This document shows positions 41,765 to 53,600 of a stretch of 64,000 nucleotides of DNA, one piece after another. The stretch is from CAZESS01 sp964414415 (GTDB lineage: Archaea; Thermoplasmatota; E2; UBA202; DSCA01), in assembly GCA_964414415.1 (NCBI GenBank), contig CAYPWJ010000002.1, positions 58,060-122,059 on the forward strand. Direction: 5' to 3'. Each line of letters opens with the position of its first letter. Positions within the stretch are counted from its first letter, which is position 1. The notes beneath the pieces are model-generated. The model did no database searches. It saw nothing but the letters and a program-made list of their open reading frames with translations, and was not told where the DNA came from. The position numbers were made by a program, and so were the translations under genes.

Positions 41765-42877
41765 ATGCAGCTCTCACTCGTCAACATTCATCCGGCAGTC
41801 GGCAACAAGAAAAAAAACCTCAAAAAGATGCGGAGGACACTCGACGACATCGATGCAGACATGACCGTCTTTCCGGAGCTCACCGCCACGGGCTACACCT
41901 GCCGCGACGAGTTCCGGGACCTGGCGGAGCCACTCGCCGGGCCGACGGTCCATGCGGTGCAGGAGATGGCCGACGGGCATGACACGGCCATCGTATACGG
42001 CATGCCGCTTGAAGAGCACACCGGCCTGATCCACAACGCGTCGCTCATCGTCCATCCGTCGGGCGAGGTGCAGGCATACCGCAAAGCGTTCCTGCCCACC
42101 TTCGGTCCCTTCGAGGAGCGTTTTTTCTTCACACCCGGCGGTGAGCTGCCAGTGTATGACACCCCGTATGGCAGGATAGGCATGTGCATCTGCTACGACC
42201 TGTTTTTCCCCGAGCTCGTCAAGGGCATGGCGTTGAAGGGCGCCGACATGATCATCTGCATCTCAGCGTCACCATCCATCAGCCGCGAGTACTTCGAGCA
42301 GGTGCTCCCCGCACGGGCTATCGAAGACACCGTCTTCATGGCCTACGCCAACCTGGTCGGCACGCAGGAAAACTTGGTGTTCTGGGGTGGCAGCCAGCTC
42401 TACAGCCCGAAGGGAGAGCTCCTTGGCAGGGCGGCCTACAACGAGGAGGACACCGTCACCATCGACGTCGACCCTGACATGATAGCCGAGGCGCGCGCCG
42501 CCCGGCCGACGCTCCGTGACACCAGAGCCGAGCTGTTCGCCGACCTTCACCGCATCGCCAGGGCAGAGCCACTTCATCACGACTACGCGGCCATCGCGGT
42601 CAGGATGGGTCGCTACGCTGCAGCACGAATGAAGGTCGAAGCAGTCGAACTGCACGGTCCAGACGAGATGGTTGACGGTATCATGTACGCGGCGGCCTGC
42701 CCCCGGGATGACGTCTCCCTGCAGCAGGACGACGAGATCAGCGCCACGTTTTCGTCGGGTGGCGAGACGCTGACGGTGACGCTGCAGCCTGCCGTGCAGC
42801 AGCTCATCGAGCAGGGGATGGATCCGGCGATGCTTCGCTCCGTCGATGCAGAGGAACTCTTCGACGTCTCGGGGTGA
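41765..42877 (+). CDS. Nitrilase-superfamily amidohydrolase with FmdE-like C-terminal domain
   Basis: 370 residues from ATG 41765. The catalytic triad of the carbon-nitrogen hydrolase family is complete: Glu in TVFPELTATGY (near residue 39), Lys in AYRKAFLPTFGPFEE (near 106) and Cys in IGMCICYDLFFPEL (near 142). Typical nitrilases end near residue 270. Here about 95 further residues (YAAIAVRMGRYAAARM, DEMVDGIMYAAACPRDDV, DEISATF) resemble the FmdE/FwdE-type domain, an assignment by eye. It may deaminate an amide; divergence from nadE allows a role as ammonia source, but that is speculative. Confidence 0.85.
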   Translation: MQLSLVNIHPAVGNKKKNLKKMRRTLDDIDADMTVFPELTATGYTCRDEFRDLAEPLAGPTVHAVQEMADGHDTAIVYGMPLEEHTGLIHNASLIVHPSGEVQAYRKAFLPTFGPFEERFFFTPGGELPVYDTPYGRIGMCICYDLFFPELVKGMALKGADMIICISASPSISREYFEQVLPARAIEDTVFMAYANLVGTQENLVFWGGSQLYSPKGELLGRAAYNEEDTVTIDVDPDMIAEARAARPTLRDTRAELFADLHRIARAEPLHHDYAAIAVRMGRYAAARMKVEAVELHGPDEMVDGIMYAAACPRDDVSLQQDDEISATFSSGGETLTVTLQPAVQQLIEQGMDPAMLRSVDAEELFDVSG

Positions 42878-42891
42878 ACGCGGAAGCGAAA

Positions 42892-42899
42892 ATTATAAG
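42892..42899 (+). promoter_or_regulatory. TATA-like element before the coiled-coil gene
   Basis: ATTATAAG starts 33 nt before ATG 42925, favouring that ATG over the GTG at 42874, which overlaps the nitrilase stop. Confidence 0.4.
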
Positions 42900-42924
42900 A
42901 TATCCATCGCAATTACAGTACTGT

Positions 42925-43779
42925 ATGGATTTCACCACGCTCACGATATTGGCGGTACTATCATTCATCCTGGCTTGGTTCGGCATAATGATTTTTACCA
43001 CGGAGACCAAGGATGAAGACGATGAAGCGCAGCCCCCGCAGCAGCCCGCACAGCAGCCAGCCGGGCGGGAAAACGACGGCGAGGTAGAAAAGGTCGCCCA
43101 CGTCGCTGGATCTCCACCGGCTGCCGAGGCGAGCGAAGACGAGGTCGTGATGTACCAGAACATGGTCGAAAAATACCGGGGCATGGTGCAGCAACTGCGG
43201 CAGAAGGTTGAACGCCTCGAGCAGACCGGAAGCACATCCGGGATGTCCAACGACCAGCTCATCGACTGGATAGCGGATCTCCGCCGCGAGAACAAATACC
43301 TCAAAAACAAGCTGACGGAGCTCGAAAACGAGCCCGCGCCCGAGATAGCGACTGATGCATCATCGGACGCCATTTCCGAGCTCAAGCAGGAAAACGAGCA
43401 CCTGCGGCAACGCCTCGAAAGCTACCGGGCGAGAGTCACCCAGCTCGAGGACGAGATAGAGGAACTCAAAAGCGACCTCCACTACTATCGGGACATGGTC
43501 AACAAGCTCCAGGGGAACTACACCGTCATCAACAAGTACAACTACCGGGCCTGCATCCGCGACCCTGAGACGGGCGAGTTCCACTACGAGCTCGTCAAAC
43601 TCCCACCCGACTTCGACCCCTTCAACCCCACCTACATCAGCCAGGACGGCACCGAGATATACGAGCAGTACGGCATAAAGATACCCACCAAGCTCGGCGA
43701 CCTCGTCAGAAAAGAATTCAAAAAACGTGCCGCCGAGCCATGGGAAGAAACTGAAGTCGACTGGAACGTCGGCCGGTAG
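42925..43779 (+). CDS. Membrane-anchored coiled-coil protein
   Basis: 284 residues from ATG 42925. One N-terminal membrane helix (LTILAVLSFILAWFGIMIF) is followed by an acidic Gln/Pro linker (about residues 25-65). Long heptad-like coiled coils follow (MVEKYRGMVQQLRQKVERLEQ, LRRENKYLKNKLTELENE, LKQENEHLRQRLESYRARV, LEDEIEELKSDLHYYRDMV). The compact C-terminal domain (YNYRACIRDPETGEFHYELV, YEQYGIKIPTKLGDLVRKEF) is not recognised. Most of the chain is predicted cytoplasmic or surface depending on helix orientation; the positive charges do not settle it. It lies eight bases before rfcL, so co-expression with a replication gene is likely. Confidence 0.78.
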   Translation: MDFTTLTILAVLSFILAWFGIMIFTTETKDEDDEAQPPQQPAQQPAGRENDGEVEKVAHVAGSPPAAEASEDEVVMYQNMVEKYRGMVQQLRQKVERLEQTGSTSGMSNDQLIDWIADLRRENKYLKNKLTELENEPAPEIATDASSDAISELKQENEHLRQRLESYRARVTQLEDEIEELKSDLHYYRDMVNKLQGNYTVINKYNYRACIRDPETGEFHYELVKLPPDFDPFNPTYISQDGTEIYEQYGIKIPTKLGDLVRKEFKKRAAEPWEETEVDWNVGR

Positions 43780-43787
43780 CGGTATCG

Positions 43788-45128
43788 ATGGAAAACTGGA
43801 CCGAAAAATACCGACCCCGCCATCTCGACGACGTTGCAGGCAACGACAAAGCACTACGGCAGCTTCACAACTGGGCGCAAAACTGGCGACAGGGTCAGCC
43901 GGACCACAAGGCAGTTATCCTCTCCGGCAAAGCCGGCGTCGGAAAAACCTCTGCAGCGCATGCCCTCGCCAACGACCTCGGCTGGCAGACCATCGAGCTG
44001 AATGCATCTGATGCACGAAGCAAAGACGTCATCCGGCGCATCGCGTTTTCCGGAGCGGTCAACGAAACATTCTCCAGCAACGGCGCATACCATCCATCCA
44101 GCGAGGGCGGCGCCACCCTTGTCATCATCGACGAGGCCGACAACCTGTATGAAACGAAGGGCGACCGGGGCGGCACCGGCGCGATCATCGACACCATCCG
44201 GCAGTCCCGGCAGCCAGTCATCCTGATCGTCAACGACTACTACCAGCTGACGCGAGGCGCAGGAAAGCCACTCAGGTCGCTGTGCCGACACATCAAGTTC
44301 ACGCCCGTCGACCGCGGGATACGCGACGTACTGCAGCGCATCTGCCGCGCCGAAAACGTGCAGGTCGACAGCGACGTCATCCGGTACATCGCCAGCCGCG
44401 CCGAGGGCGACGTCCGCGGCGCCGTCAACGACCTCCAGACCATCTGCCAGGGACGGGGGCACGTCGACATGAGCGCCGTCGCCAGCATCGGTGACCGCAA
44501 CCGCGAGCAACAGATTTTTTCCGGCCTCCGCCGCATCCTCAGAGCCCGCAGCATGCAGGACGCGACCGAGGCAGCCCGCGGCATCGACGAGGCCCCGCCG
44601 CAGATGATCCTCTGGATAGATGAAAACCTGCCCATCGAATACCAGAAACCCCGCGACCTGGCCCGTGCCTACCGGTATCTCGCCGCGGCAGACATGTTCC
44701 TCGGGCGGACCCACCGGCGGCAGCACTACGCCCTCTGGAAATACGCCTGCAACCTCATGTTTGGCGGCGTGGCTGTCGCCAAGACACGACTCTACCGCGG
44801 CTACACCCGTTACGATTTCCCCTCCTGGCTCCGCAAGATGAGCGCGAGCAAGGCACAACGTGGCCGCCGTCGCCGCGTCACCGGCAAGATCGGCCGCCAT
44901 ACACACATGTCAGGCGAAAAAACCAGGGGCATCATCCCCTACCTCGAGGCCATGCTCGCCCGCGACGAGGAACTCGCCGCCGTCCTCGCCAGGCGGCTTG
45001 ACCTCACTGCTGACGACCTTACGCCGCTCGTCGGCAGCGCGACAGCCAAAACCATCATCAGCCAGGCCGAGGCGGGTGACATCCCGACGGGTAACGGCGA
45101 CCGCCAGCAGAGCCTGTTCGACTACTGA
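43788..45128 (+). CDS. rfcL: Replication factor C large subunit
   Basis: 446 residues. It is the clamp-loader subunit that, with four RfcS subunits, opens PCNA. N-terminal NWTEKYRPRHLDDVAGND is the RFC box; Walker A LSGKAGVGKTSAAHAL (near residue 44), Walker B VIIDEADNL (near 112), then the lid and collar domains. The very C-terminus QQSLFDY is a PIP box for PCNA binding. The length is near the lower end for RfcL. Preceded by the coiled-coil gene with an 8-base gap. Confidence 0.95.
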   Translation: MENWTEKYRPRHLDDVAGNDKALRQLHNWAQNWRQGQPDHKAVILSGKAGVGKTSAAHALANDLGWQTIELNASDARSKDVIRRIAFSGAVNETFSSNGAYHPSSEGGATLVIIDEADNLYETKGDRGGTGAIIDTIRQSRQPVILIVNDYYQLTRGAGKPLRSLCRHIKFTPVDRGIRDVLQRICRAENVQVDSDVIRYIASRAEGDVRGAVNDLQTICQGRGHVDMSAVASIGDRNREQQIFSGLRRILRARSMQDATEAARGIDEAPPQMILWIDENLPIEYQKPRDLARAYRYLAAADMFLGRTHRRQHYALWKYACNLMFGGVAVAKTRLYRGYTRYDFPSWLRKMSASKAQRGRRRRVTGKIGRHTHMSGEKTRGIIPYLEAMLARDEELAAVLARRLDLTADDLTPLVGSATAKTIISQAEAGDIPTGNGDRQQSLFDY

Positions 45129-45272
45129 ACAGCTATCCTGCTCTCGTCGTTATCCCGGAGCTGTTTTGACCGATGTTTTACCTCGATGAAGGGCTCCTCT
45201 GCTCCCACATCGGGTTAACCGGGTGAGGCACTAGGTGGTATCCGTCAGAACATGAAAACCTGATATCCAAAT

Positions 45273-45281
45273 GTATTTAAC
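45273..45281 (+). promoter_or_regulatory. TATA box of the giant surface protein gene
   Basis: GTATTTAAC begins about 41 nt before ATG 45314 and 35 nt before TTG 45308. The rest of 45129-45300 holds nothing recognisable. Confidence 0.5.
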
Positions 45282-45313
45282 TTTCGTTAATATTAGGGTA
45301 GCAGGGATTGACA

Positions 45314-48300
45314 ATGAGGGGCACAGCAGGCAGTAAGCATGTAATGATAGGATTAGCTATAATAGCTGCTCTCATCCTCGTTTTTTGCTGGTCGCCATCA
45401 GCAGAGGCAAAGCCACACGAAATCAGCCTGACAATCGATGCGCCAGACGCAGTGAACGTCTGTGAACCGAGCTCCTATATATTTCACGTCAACAACACCG
45501 GCGACCAGCCGCTCAACAACCTCACGGCAAACGTCACCATGCCCGCCGACTTCGAGTACATGAAGGGGAGCGCCGTCGTCAACTACAGCGGCGGAAACAT
45601 AACACAGGAGCCCTCCATCCAGGGGCGCAACCTGAGCTGGGACCTCAGCAGCGTCGTGAACCCACTGGCGGTCAACGCCACCGTCAGCATACGGTTCAAT
45701 CTTACCGCCCGCTGCGACGCAGCGAGCGACGTTCAACTGACAGCTGCGGCCATATCCGACGAGACAACGGCCACAGCCACGTCATCATCTATCCTGGTAA
45801 ACAGGGGCCTCATCTTGCTGGAAAAACTGCCGCAGAGCCAGGATGCATCCATCGGCGACATCGTCAACTTCACCGTCAACGTCACCAACGTCGGTACCGG
45901 ACCCCTGTTCAACGTCACGGTCAACGACACCTTGGGTGACGGCCTGTCACTTATCTCCACAAATGCATCCGACTGGCCGGAATGGCGGTACAGCCGCATC
46001 GAGGTCGATGAAACAAGGACCGTCAACGTCTCCGCCGAGGTCGACAGCTGCCAGGGGCTATACAACGACGTATACGCGACATGGGGATGCAATGGACAGA
46101 TATGCCATACCACCTACGCTCAGGCCTCCATCAAACTGATATATCGGGAGCCACAGCTCACCTATACAGTTGAACCCAGCCCCATCTCGCTTCCCTACTG
46201 CGGCAGCACCCGTGTATATATCAACATGACCAACACAGGTGACGGCGGCGCCCACGACATCTACCTCGCCATGGAGGGAATGCCAGCGGCATATCCCGTC
46301 AGCGACGTCACAAACGCCACCTATTACCCCGGGAACACCACCCTGTACGTGGGCACCCTTCAACCCCATTCAGCCAAAAACATCTCCTTCAACATGACGG
46401 TGCCCTACGGCACCTGCAACGGCCCGACCGGCGGCTCCATCACATTCAACCCCCGATACAAGGACGAATGCGACAACACGTGGGCACCCCCTGTCAACTA
46501 TATCTCATACACGCGAGAAACAGGTCCATCCATTTCCGCCAGCAAAACCGGCCCCGACCGGGTGCGACACGGAGAAAACATCACCTACACCATCACCGCC
46601 ACCTACAACAAAAACGAGTGCAGCCTCGACAGCGTCACCACCAACATCACCGACACCTACCCAGACGGCTTCACGATACAGGATGCAGCCGGCGGCACCA
46701 TCAACGCCACCAACAACACAATCACATGGAAAAACGTGACACTCACCGACGGCACACCATGGACAGCAAATGTCTCCTTCACCAATGAGCACACCTGCGG
46801 CGACATCGTCACCAACACCGTCAACGTGGAAGAGACCCTCGACTGCTGCGGCTGCCCAATGGACGGGAGCGCAACCGCCAGCACCGCCAGCGTATGCGAC
46901 GAAAACTACACCGGCGAGGAGCCGTTCACATGGAACAAGGAAGCATCCCACTACCTGCGAGAGAACTCCAACAACATCAGCTACTACAACAACATGACAT
47001 TCCACTTGGAAGAAGCATCGTGGAGCGACATCTGGTTCAGAGAGCAGGGAAACAACGGACAGACTGCCCCCAATGGCTCCACCACTGTGAACGCTACATT
47101 CGTCATAAACGGCACTCTCTCAACCACCCGGAACATCACCCTCAACAGCTATACCTCGCTGGACTTTCTGGCTGGACTTGCTCCACTCGCCAACGGCACA
47201 AATCTCACCATCAGCTACAGCCTTCACCAGTGGAACACCGGAACGTTTTTCGCATGGTCAGACGTCAATATCACCGGCCATCCAAATCCCGCGTCGGACG
47301 ACAACGCATATCACCAGGGACAATGGATAACAGTTGAACGAGCAGCCTATGGAATCGACATCGACATCCCGTCTATCGTCAACAGCTGCGGCATCTACCA
47401 GGCATCCATCAACCTCAACCACGGCAGCGACTGGGATGCCCACGACATGGTCATCGTGCTCAACGGCACAAACTACCGGTACGTCAACGGCACCGCCACG
47501 ATAACGGGCCTCCAGTACAATAGTTCAAGCGGCTCCTACCAGCCGGTGCCGACGTTCGAACCCACGCGAAATGGCACCCGCTACATATGGAATCTGAGCT
47601 CATACGGCGAGATACGCTCCGACGGCACGATAACATTCAACGTGTCAAAGTCCTGCGACCTTACCAAGCCCATCGGTGCCTCCCTCACCTACAGGGACAA
47701 CTGCGAGAATGAATACAACAGCACAGCCAGCGACGAGCCGCGCCTCATCACAACAGGAGACATCTGCATCAGCAAATTCCCCGAAGAACAATTCGCCTAC
47801 ACGCGAGAGCTCAGCTGGCGTATCTGCGTCCCCAACAAGGGAAACGGCACCGCATACAATCTTACGGTTTCCGACATGATGGGAGAAGACCTCAGCTATG
47901 TCAACTCGACCATCGACGGCGAATGGGACCCCGCCAACACCACCGTCGGCCCCAACGGGAGAAACATCACATGGGCCATCGGCAACGCCACCCCGAACCA
48001 AAAGGTAGTGATAGAGATAACCGCTAACTTGACGGGATGCGAAAACCTATCCAACGACGTGACCGCCAGCTGGGGATGCATCTACGGGGAAACCTGCCAA
48101 GAGGTCCACGACTCCGCCATTGTTTCCCTTGAAACAGGGCAGATACTCGTCACCAAGCACGACATCGACGACATCGATCCCTGCGGAGACGAAGCACAGG
48201 GCACCATCACCATCAAAAACGGCGGCGTTGACACGTATGACGTCAACGTGACGGAGCAGCTGCCGGCAAACCTGACCTACATCCCCGGCACAGCAGCCGT

Positions 48301-50256
48301 CACCGGTGCAACGCCATCCTCGTTTACACAATCGGAAAATAATCTCACCTGGCACTTCGACACCCTCCCACGTGGAACAGAGGTCACCATTACCTTCAAT
48401 GTCACCACCATCAGCCCCTGTGCGACGTTCCCCGACCCTGCCAGTGCAACCGTGAACTACACGCTGCCCTGTACAGCCTACGGAGCCGAAGACACAGAAA
48501 CCATTGAAATAGAGAAAACAAGCCCACATCTCTCCATTACCAAGCAGCCAGCAATGACCATCGCCGAGCCCGGCGACGCCGTCAACTGGACCATAACCGT
48601 AACAAGCGACGGCGACTACGAAGCAAAGAACATCACAGTGCAGGACAGAATGCCAGCCAACGTCGCCTACCTGAACTCCACCATCGACGACGTCTGGGAC
48701 CCCGACAACACAACGATAGCAGGGCAGAACATCACCTGGCATCTCTCCAACATGACGGTAGGAGAGATCCATTACGTCAACATAACCGTAAACGTCACCG
48801 GTTGCACCGTCAACGACACCAACAATACCGCCACCGTCACATGGGGATGCTGTCCATATACAATGGAAACCAGCACAGACACAGCGAACCTGCGGACATC
48901 TCCCCGCATCAACGTTACCCAGACACACGGCGACATCATCCCCTGCGGCGGAAATTTTACCATCACCATACACAACAACGGCTCACGGGCCAACGTCACC
49001 ACCATCGAGGACACCATACCTGTCGGCTACCTATACAAAACCGGCTCCGCGACCATCACCAGCAGCAACAGCAGCAGAAGTTTCGCCGATTCGGAGCCAA
49101 CTGATTACTCCTCTAGCAACCGGACGATTGTGTGGGACCAGAGTAACATCGACTACATCCACTATAACGAGACGATTACCATATACTTCGAAATCACCGA
49201 CAACGGCACCGGCTGTGACGAAGACATTCCCTCATTTAACAACATCACTTTCCACTACACAAATCCATGTGGACATACCTTTACCACCAACAGCAGCCAA
49301 CCCATCGATCCACTCTATCCCGAGCTCACCGTCACCAAAACCCCCTTCACCCAGGTGGTCAACCAAGAAGGAGACACAGCCACATGGCAGATATCCATCA
49401 GCAACACCGGAGATACCGCGGCACGAAACATCTCCATCGTCGACATCCTCGGCAGCGCATACCGCAACAGCAGCATCGTGGTAACCGAATACGGCGCCAT
49501 TGATTTCGATGCAAAGATAGAAAACAACGTTATATCATGGAGCAACCAAACCATCACCACCACAGAGACATGGGAGCGAACCATCAACGCCACGATGGCT
49601 GCCGGCGGTGGGGGCAACAATACCCTCTGGGTGAACGGGACATGCGATTCAGGATGCCAATATACCTCCGTTAACCTCACGACCTACACGGCACGCCACA
49701 ACATCACCAAATTCCCCGACATGGAGCGAACCATCGGTGAATACGCCAACTTCACCATCAACGCCACCTTCTGGGGCAACGGCGAACAATACGTCAACGC
49801 CACCATCAATGACACGCTGCCGTCGGGACTCAATTACGTTACATCATCCGCCACCGATGACAAAGGTAACTCCTATGAGGCCAATCTTACCACTATCTCG
49901 GCCGGCGACGACACTATCTATTCATGGTACATCGGCAACTTCACCGGGCCGCGGAACATCACCATCAACGTCACCACCACTGTCGCCGATGTTGCCACAA
50001 ACCAGAACGGTACATATCTCACCAACAATGCTACCATGCATCACCAGGATGCCTGGGAAAATGACTATACGTCCCACAACGATTCCACGGTGCTCATCCG
50101 GGAGCCAGATCTCTCCATCGAGAAGCAGGCCGGTACAGCCGTTGTGCAGGCGGGTGACACTGTCACGTATACGATCTGGGTGAATCAGACGGCGGCGAGC
50201 ACGTGGCCGGCGTATGACGTCTGGGTGAATGATACGATCCCGGACGGCTTGACTTA
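45314..50256 (+). CDS. Giant secreted DUF11-repeat surface protein, N-terminal part up to assembly gap
   Basis: 1647 residues before the gap. The start at ATG 45314 gives a clear signal peptide (VMIGLAIIAALILVFCWSPSAEA). The rest is a string of about ten DUF11/TIGR01451-type beta-sandwich repeats, each with a TVNDTLPDG... or NVTVTD-like core and an IEKTxxxxxVxxGxxVxYTI opening, in the style of archaeal and bacterial surface adhesins. Cys occurs regularly in several repeats (YRDKC-like NCENEY, WGCxGxxC), suggesting disulfides outside the cell. N-x-S/T sites are very frequent. Codons favour C at the third position (aac, acc, atc). The frame continues into the Ns; the stop seen just after the gap is a phase artefact. 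Probably one gene with 50357-55409. Confidence 0.85.
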
Positions 50257-50356
50257 NNNNNNNNNNNNNNNNNNNNNNNNNNNNNNNNNNNNNNNNNNNN
50301 NNNNNNNNNNNNNNNNNNNNNNNNNNNNNNNNNNNNNNNNNNNNNNNNNNNNNNNN
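50257..50356. other. Assembly gap (100 N)
   Basis: Exactly 100 N, the conventional size for a gap of unknown length. The left edge ends within a DUF11 module (WVNDTIPDGLT). The right edge begins about 85 bases earlier in the equivalent position of another module, so at least part of a module pair must be missing. Confidence 0.97.
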
Positions 50357-50660
50357 CTCTATCACTGTGCAGCATACCGCTGCAAGCTCGTGGCCGGCGT
50401 ATGACGTCTGGATAAATGATACGATTCCGGAGGGCTTGACCTATGTCTCGAATGCGTCGGTTCCCGGGGCGGACGGTGCCGTGCAGGACGGGCAGCAGCT
50501 GGCGTGGTATTATGAGGAGCTCCCTGAGGGCGATGCTGTTACCATTAATTATACTGTCACCGTTGATGATGACGTCGTCGTTGGGCAGGATTTGGACAAC
50601 GCGGTGGATCTCACGTGGACGAGCATGAATGGCAGCGATCCCGATGAACGCTTCGGCAAC
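50357..50660 (+). repeat. 304-bp direct repeat, copy 1
   Basis: Identical by eye to 51209-51512, offset 852 bases (284 codons, one pair of DUF11 modules). Begins at the gap edge, so the true repeat may extend left. Both copies diverge at the base after the shared FGN codons. Confidence 0.9.
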
Positions 50661-53600
50661 TATACGGCTCTCGATGACTATAACCGGTCGGCTGCGGCGC
50701 CGCTGGACGTGAACAACACGGCGATTGTGACGAAGGCACCCGAGGAGCAGCGGAACTATACCGTCGGGGAGACCGTGAACTTCACCATCCAGGTGGATCT
50801 GCCCAACGCTACGGCCTATAACGTCTGGATCAATGACACGTTGCCAGCCGGGTTTATCTATTATTCATCGAGCTTCGCTATGACGGCGAACAATGATTCG
50901 TTCGCCGAGTACGTGAGCTCGCCCAACGATGGCTCTGCCCCGGTCTCTGTCAACTGGAGTCTGGGCACGGTCAACAATACCGATGACACGGACATCTTTA
51001 TCGCGTTTAACGTGACCGTCGCTGATGTCATGAGCAATCAGAATGGCACGGTGTTGAATAACACGGCGGCTCTTGCTTGGACAGACGATGACGGCGGCCT
51101 TCGAACCGATGTTGACACGTCTGGAGACGTGCAGCTCTTGGAGCCGGATCTGTCTGTCGGCAAGTCGGTGAACCGGAGCGTGGTTGAGGCGGGCGACGTG
51201 GTTAATTACTCTATCACTGTGCAGCATACCGCTGCAAGCTCGTGGCCGGCGTATGACGTCTGGATAAATGATACGATTCCGGAGGGCTTGACCTATGTCT
51301 CGAATGCGTCGGTTCCCGGGGCGGACGGTGCCGTGCAGGACGGGCAGCAGCTGGCGTGGTATTATGAGGAGCTCCCTGAGGGCGATGCTGTTACCATTAA
51401 TTATACTGTCACCGTTGATGATGACGTCGTCGTTGGGCAGGATTTGGACAACGCGGTGGATCTCACGTGGACGAGCATGAATGGCAGCGATCCCGATGAA
51501 CGCTTCGGCAACCGAACGACGTTGGATGATTACAATAGCACGGCAACTGCCCCCCTCGTGGCTCATGCCCCGGCTCTTTCGCTCGTTAAACAGGACTCTC
51601 CCGACCCGGTGCCTGCAGGCAACCAGCTGACGTATATCCTGTGGGTGAACAATACCGGGAACGGTAACGCAACGGCTGTTAACGTCACTGAAACCTTTGA
51701 CTCGAACGTGACATTTGTGTCATCGGTTCCGGCCCCCACGCATGGAAATAATGTCTGGATAAACAACAGTATCGCGCCGGGAGAAAGCTGGCCGATAACG
51801 ATAACCGTTAACGTGAGTCAAGCGGTACCCGACGGCGCCCTGGTACGGAATTTTGTCAATGTCACATGTATCCAGCCTGCAGCCAATCAAACATGGGAAA
51901 ACACGACGGTACGGACCGAGGCAGATGTAGAGATACGAAAGGCCGACAGCGATGACCCCGTTGTGGCCGGAACGTATCTAAACTATACCCTCACCGCTGT
52001 CAACCACGGTCCGAGCAATGCATCGCAGGTGGTGGTGAACGATACGCTTCCCGACGGTACCACGTTCAACGCCGCGAGCGACGGAGCCACGCTGTCCGAC
52101 GATGTCGTAGAGTGGACACTTCCATACCTCAATGCCACCGAGAGCCGGACGTTCTGGATAAACGTCACGGTCAATGCCAGCGTTGCCGACGGTACCGTTC
52201 TCAACAACACTGCTACTGTTTCCGCGGCTACAGACGACCCACATATGGGCAACAACACCGGGTACAATGAAACCGACGTCATCACGGAAGCCGACCTCGC
52301 CATCACGAAGGGGGACAGCAACGACCCGGTCCTTCCCGGCAACTACCTTAATTACACGCTGAATGTAACCAACCACGGTCCAAGCGACGCCCGTAGCTTG
52401 GTGATATGTGACACGTTGCCGGAAAACGTCACCTTCAATCATGCTACCCCTGGATGTACCGGACCAAATCCAATAAAGTGGACGATTCCGCGTCTCAACC
52501 AAAGCGACACTCTTTTCTTCTGGATAAATGTGACCGTCAACACCACGGATCCCTTCGTTAGCAACACAGCTAACGTGACGAGTGCCACACCTGACTCTAA
52601 TCTGTCCAACAACGAGCAAACCGAGGTGACGGCGACCTATCGTCCTGTCCTCCTGGAGCTCTCCAAAACTGTATGGAACGGAACAGCCTGGACGGAATAT
52701 CATCACGAGGACATCGGCGATGTCGTCCGGTTCAACCTCAGCGTTCACAACAATGATACAGAAGATCTGGTGCATATCAACGTTACAGATCATCTTCCTG
52801 CTGCGCTTACCTATGCCGATAACGCCACCGTCAACGGGGTACCGCAGGAGCCATCCCGGTGGGGCAACAATAATGTCTCGTGGGACATCGCCGGCCCGCT
52901 CTCTCATTGCAACTGGACCTATATCGAATTTGATGCAGCGGTTACCGACTCCGGCGTCCTCACCAACCGTGTCAATGCCACCGGTGAGGGGGATGTGTCC
53001 GGCCGGGTTGTTTCCGATACCGACACGGCAGCGGTTGAGGGGGAGGAAGCCGGCGTGGCGCTGGAGAAAACGGTGTGGAACGGGACAGCCTGGACAGGCT
53101 ATCATCACGGGGATGTGGGTGACACGGTGACGTTCAATCTGACGGTGACGAACGATGGCACCAATCCGCTGGTGGATGTGACGGTGAATGACTCGCTGCC
53201 GGCGGGTATGGAGAACGCTACCTGGGGCGCATCGCATGAGTGGTTCCATGCCGGCCCGGTGGACGTTGGCGCGAGCTGGTCCGTCACGTTCGACGCGACC
53301 GTCGTGGCAGCGGGTATCCAAGTCAACGATGCCGCCGTTGATGCGTATTGTGAGAATACCTCCACGCGTGTTGGTGACGAGGACAGTGCCACGGTGGAAG
53401 GCGAAAATGCCGAGGTGATGCTTGAGAAGAGAGTGTGGAACGGGACTGCATGGGTAGATCGATACCAGCAGGATGTGGGTGAGACCATCACCTTCAACAT
53501 AACGGTGGTAAATACGGGTACAAATCCTCTCGTGGATATCGAGGTTAGCGATGTGTTACCCTCCACATTGAGCAATGAGAGCTGGTCATCGGAGGCTGCA

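Noticed and set aside
41719..41787. N-terminal extension of NadE to 41787
   Set aside because: It would cross the divergent promoter and the start of the nitrilase gene; NadE homology begins at the 41718 ATG.
42874..42924. GTG start extending the coiled-coil protein upstream
   Set aside because: The TATA-like element at 42892-42899 lies inside the extension, and the ATG at 42925 directly precedes the membrane helix.
50357..50404. Apparent stop codon ending the giant gene just after the N run
   Set aside because: The 100-N filler has arbitrary length, so the phase after it is meaningless. In the other phase the DUF11 coding sequence continues directly.
50357..51512. CRISPR array or transposon as explanation of the direct repeats
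   Set aside because: The repeats are 304 bp, in frame, and encode DUF11 modules. There are no short regular spacers and no transposase.
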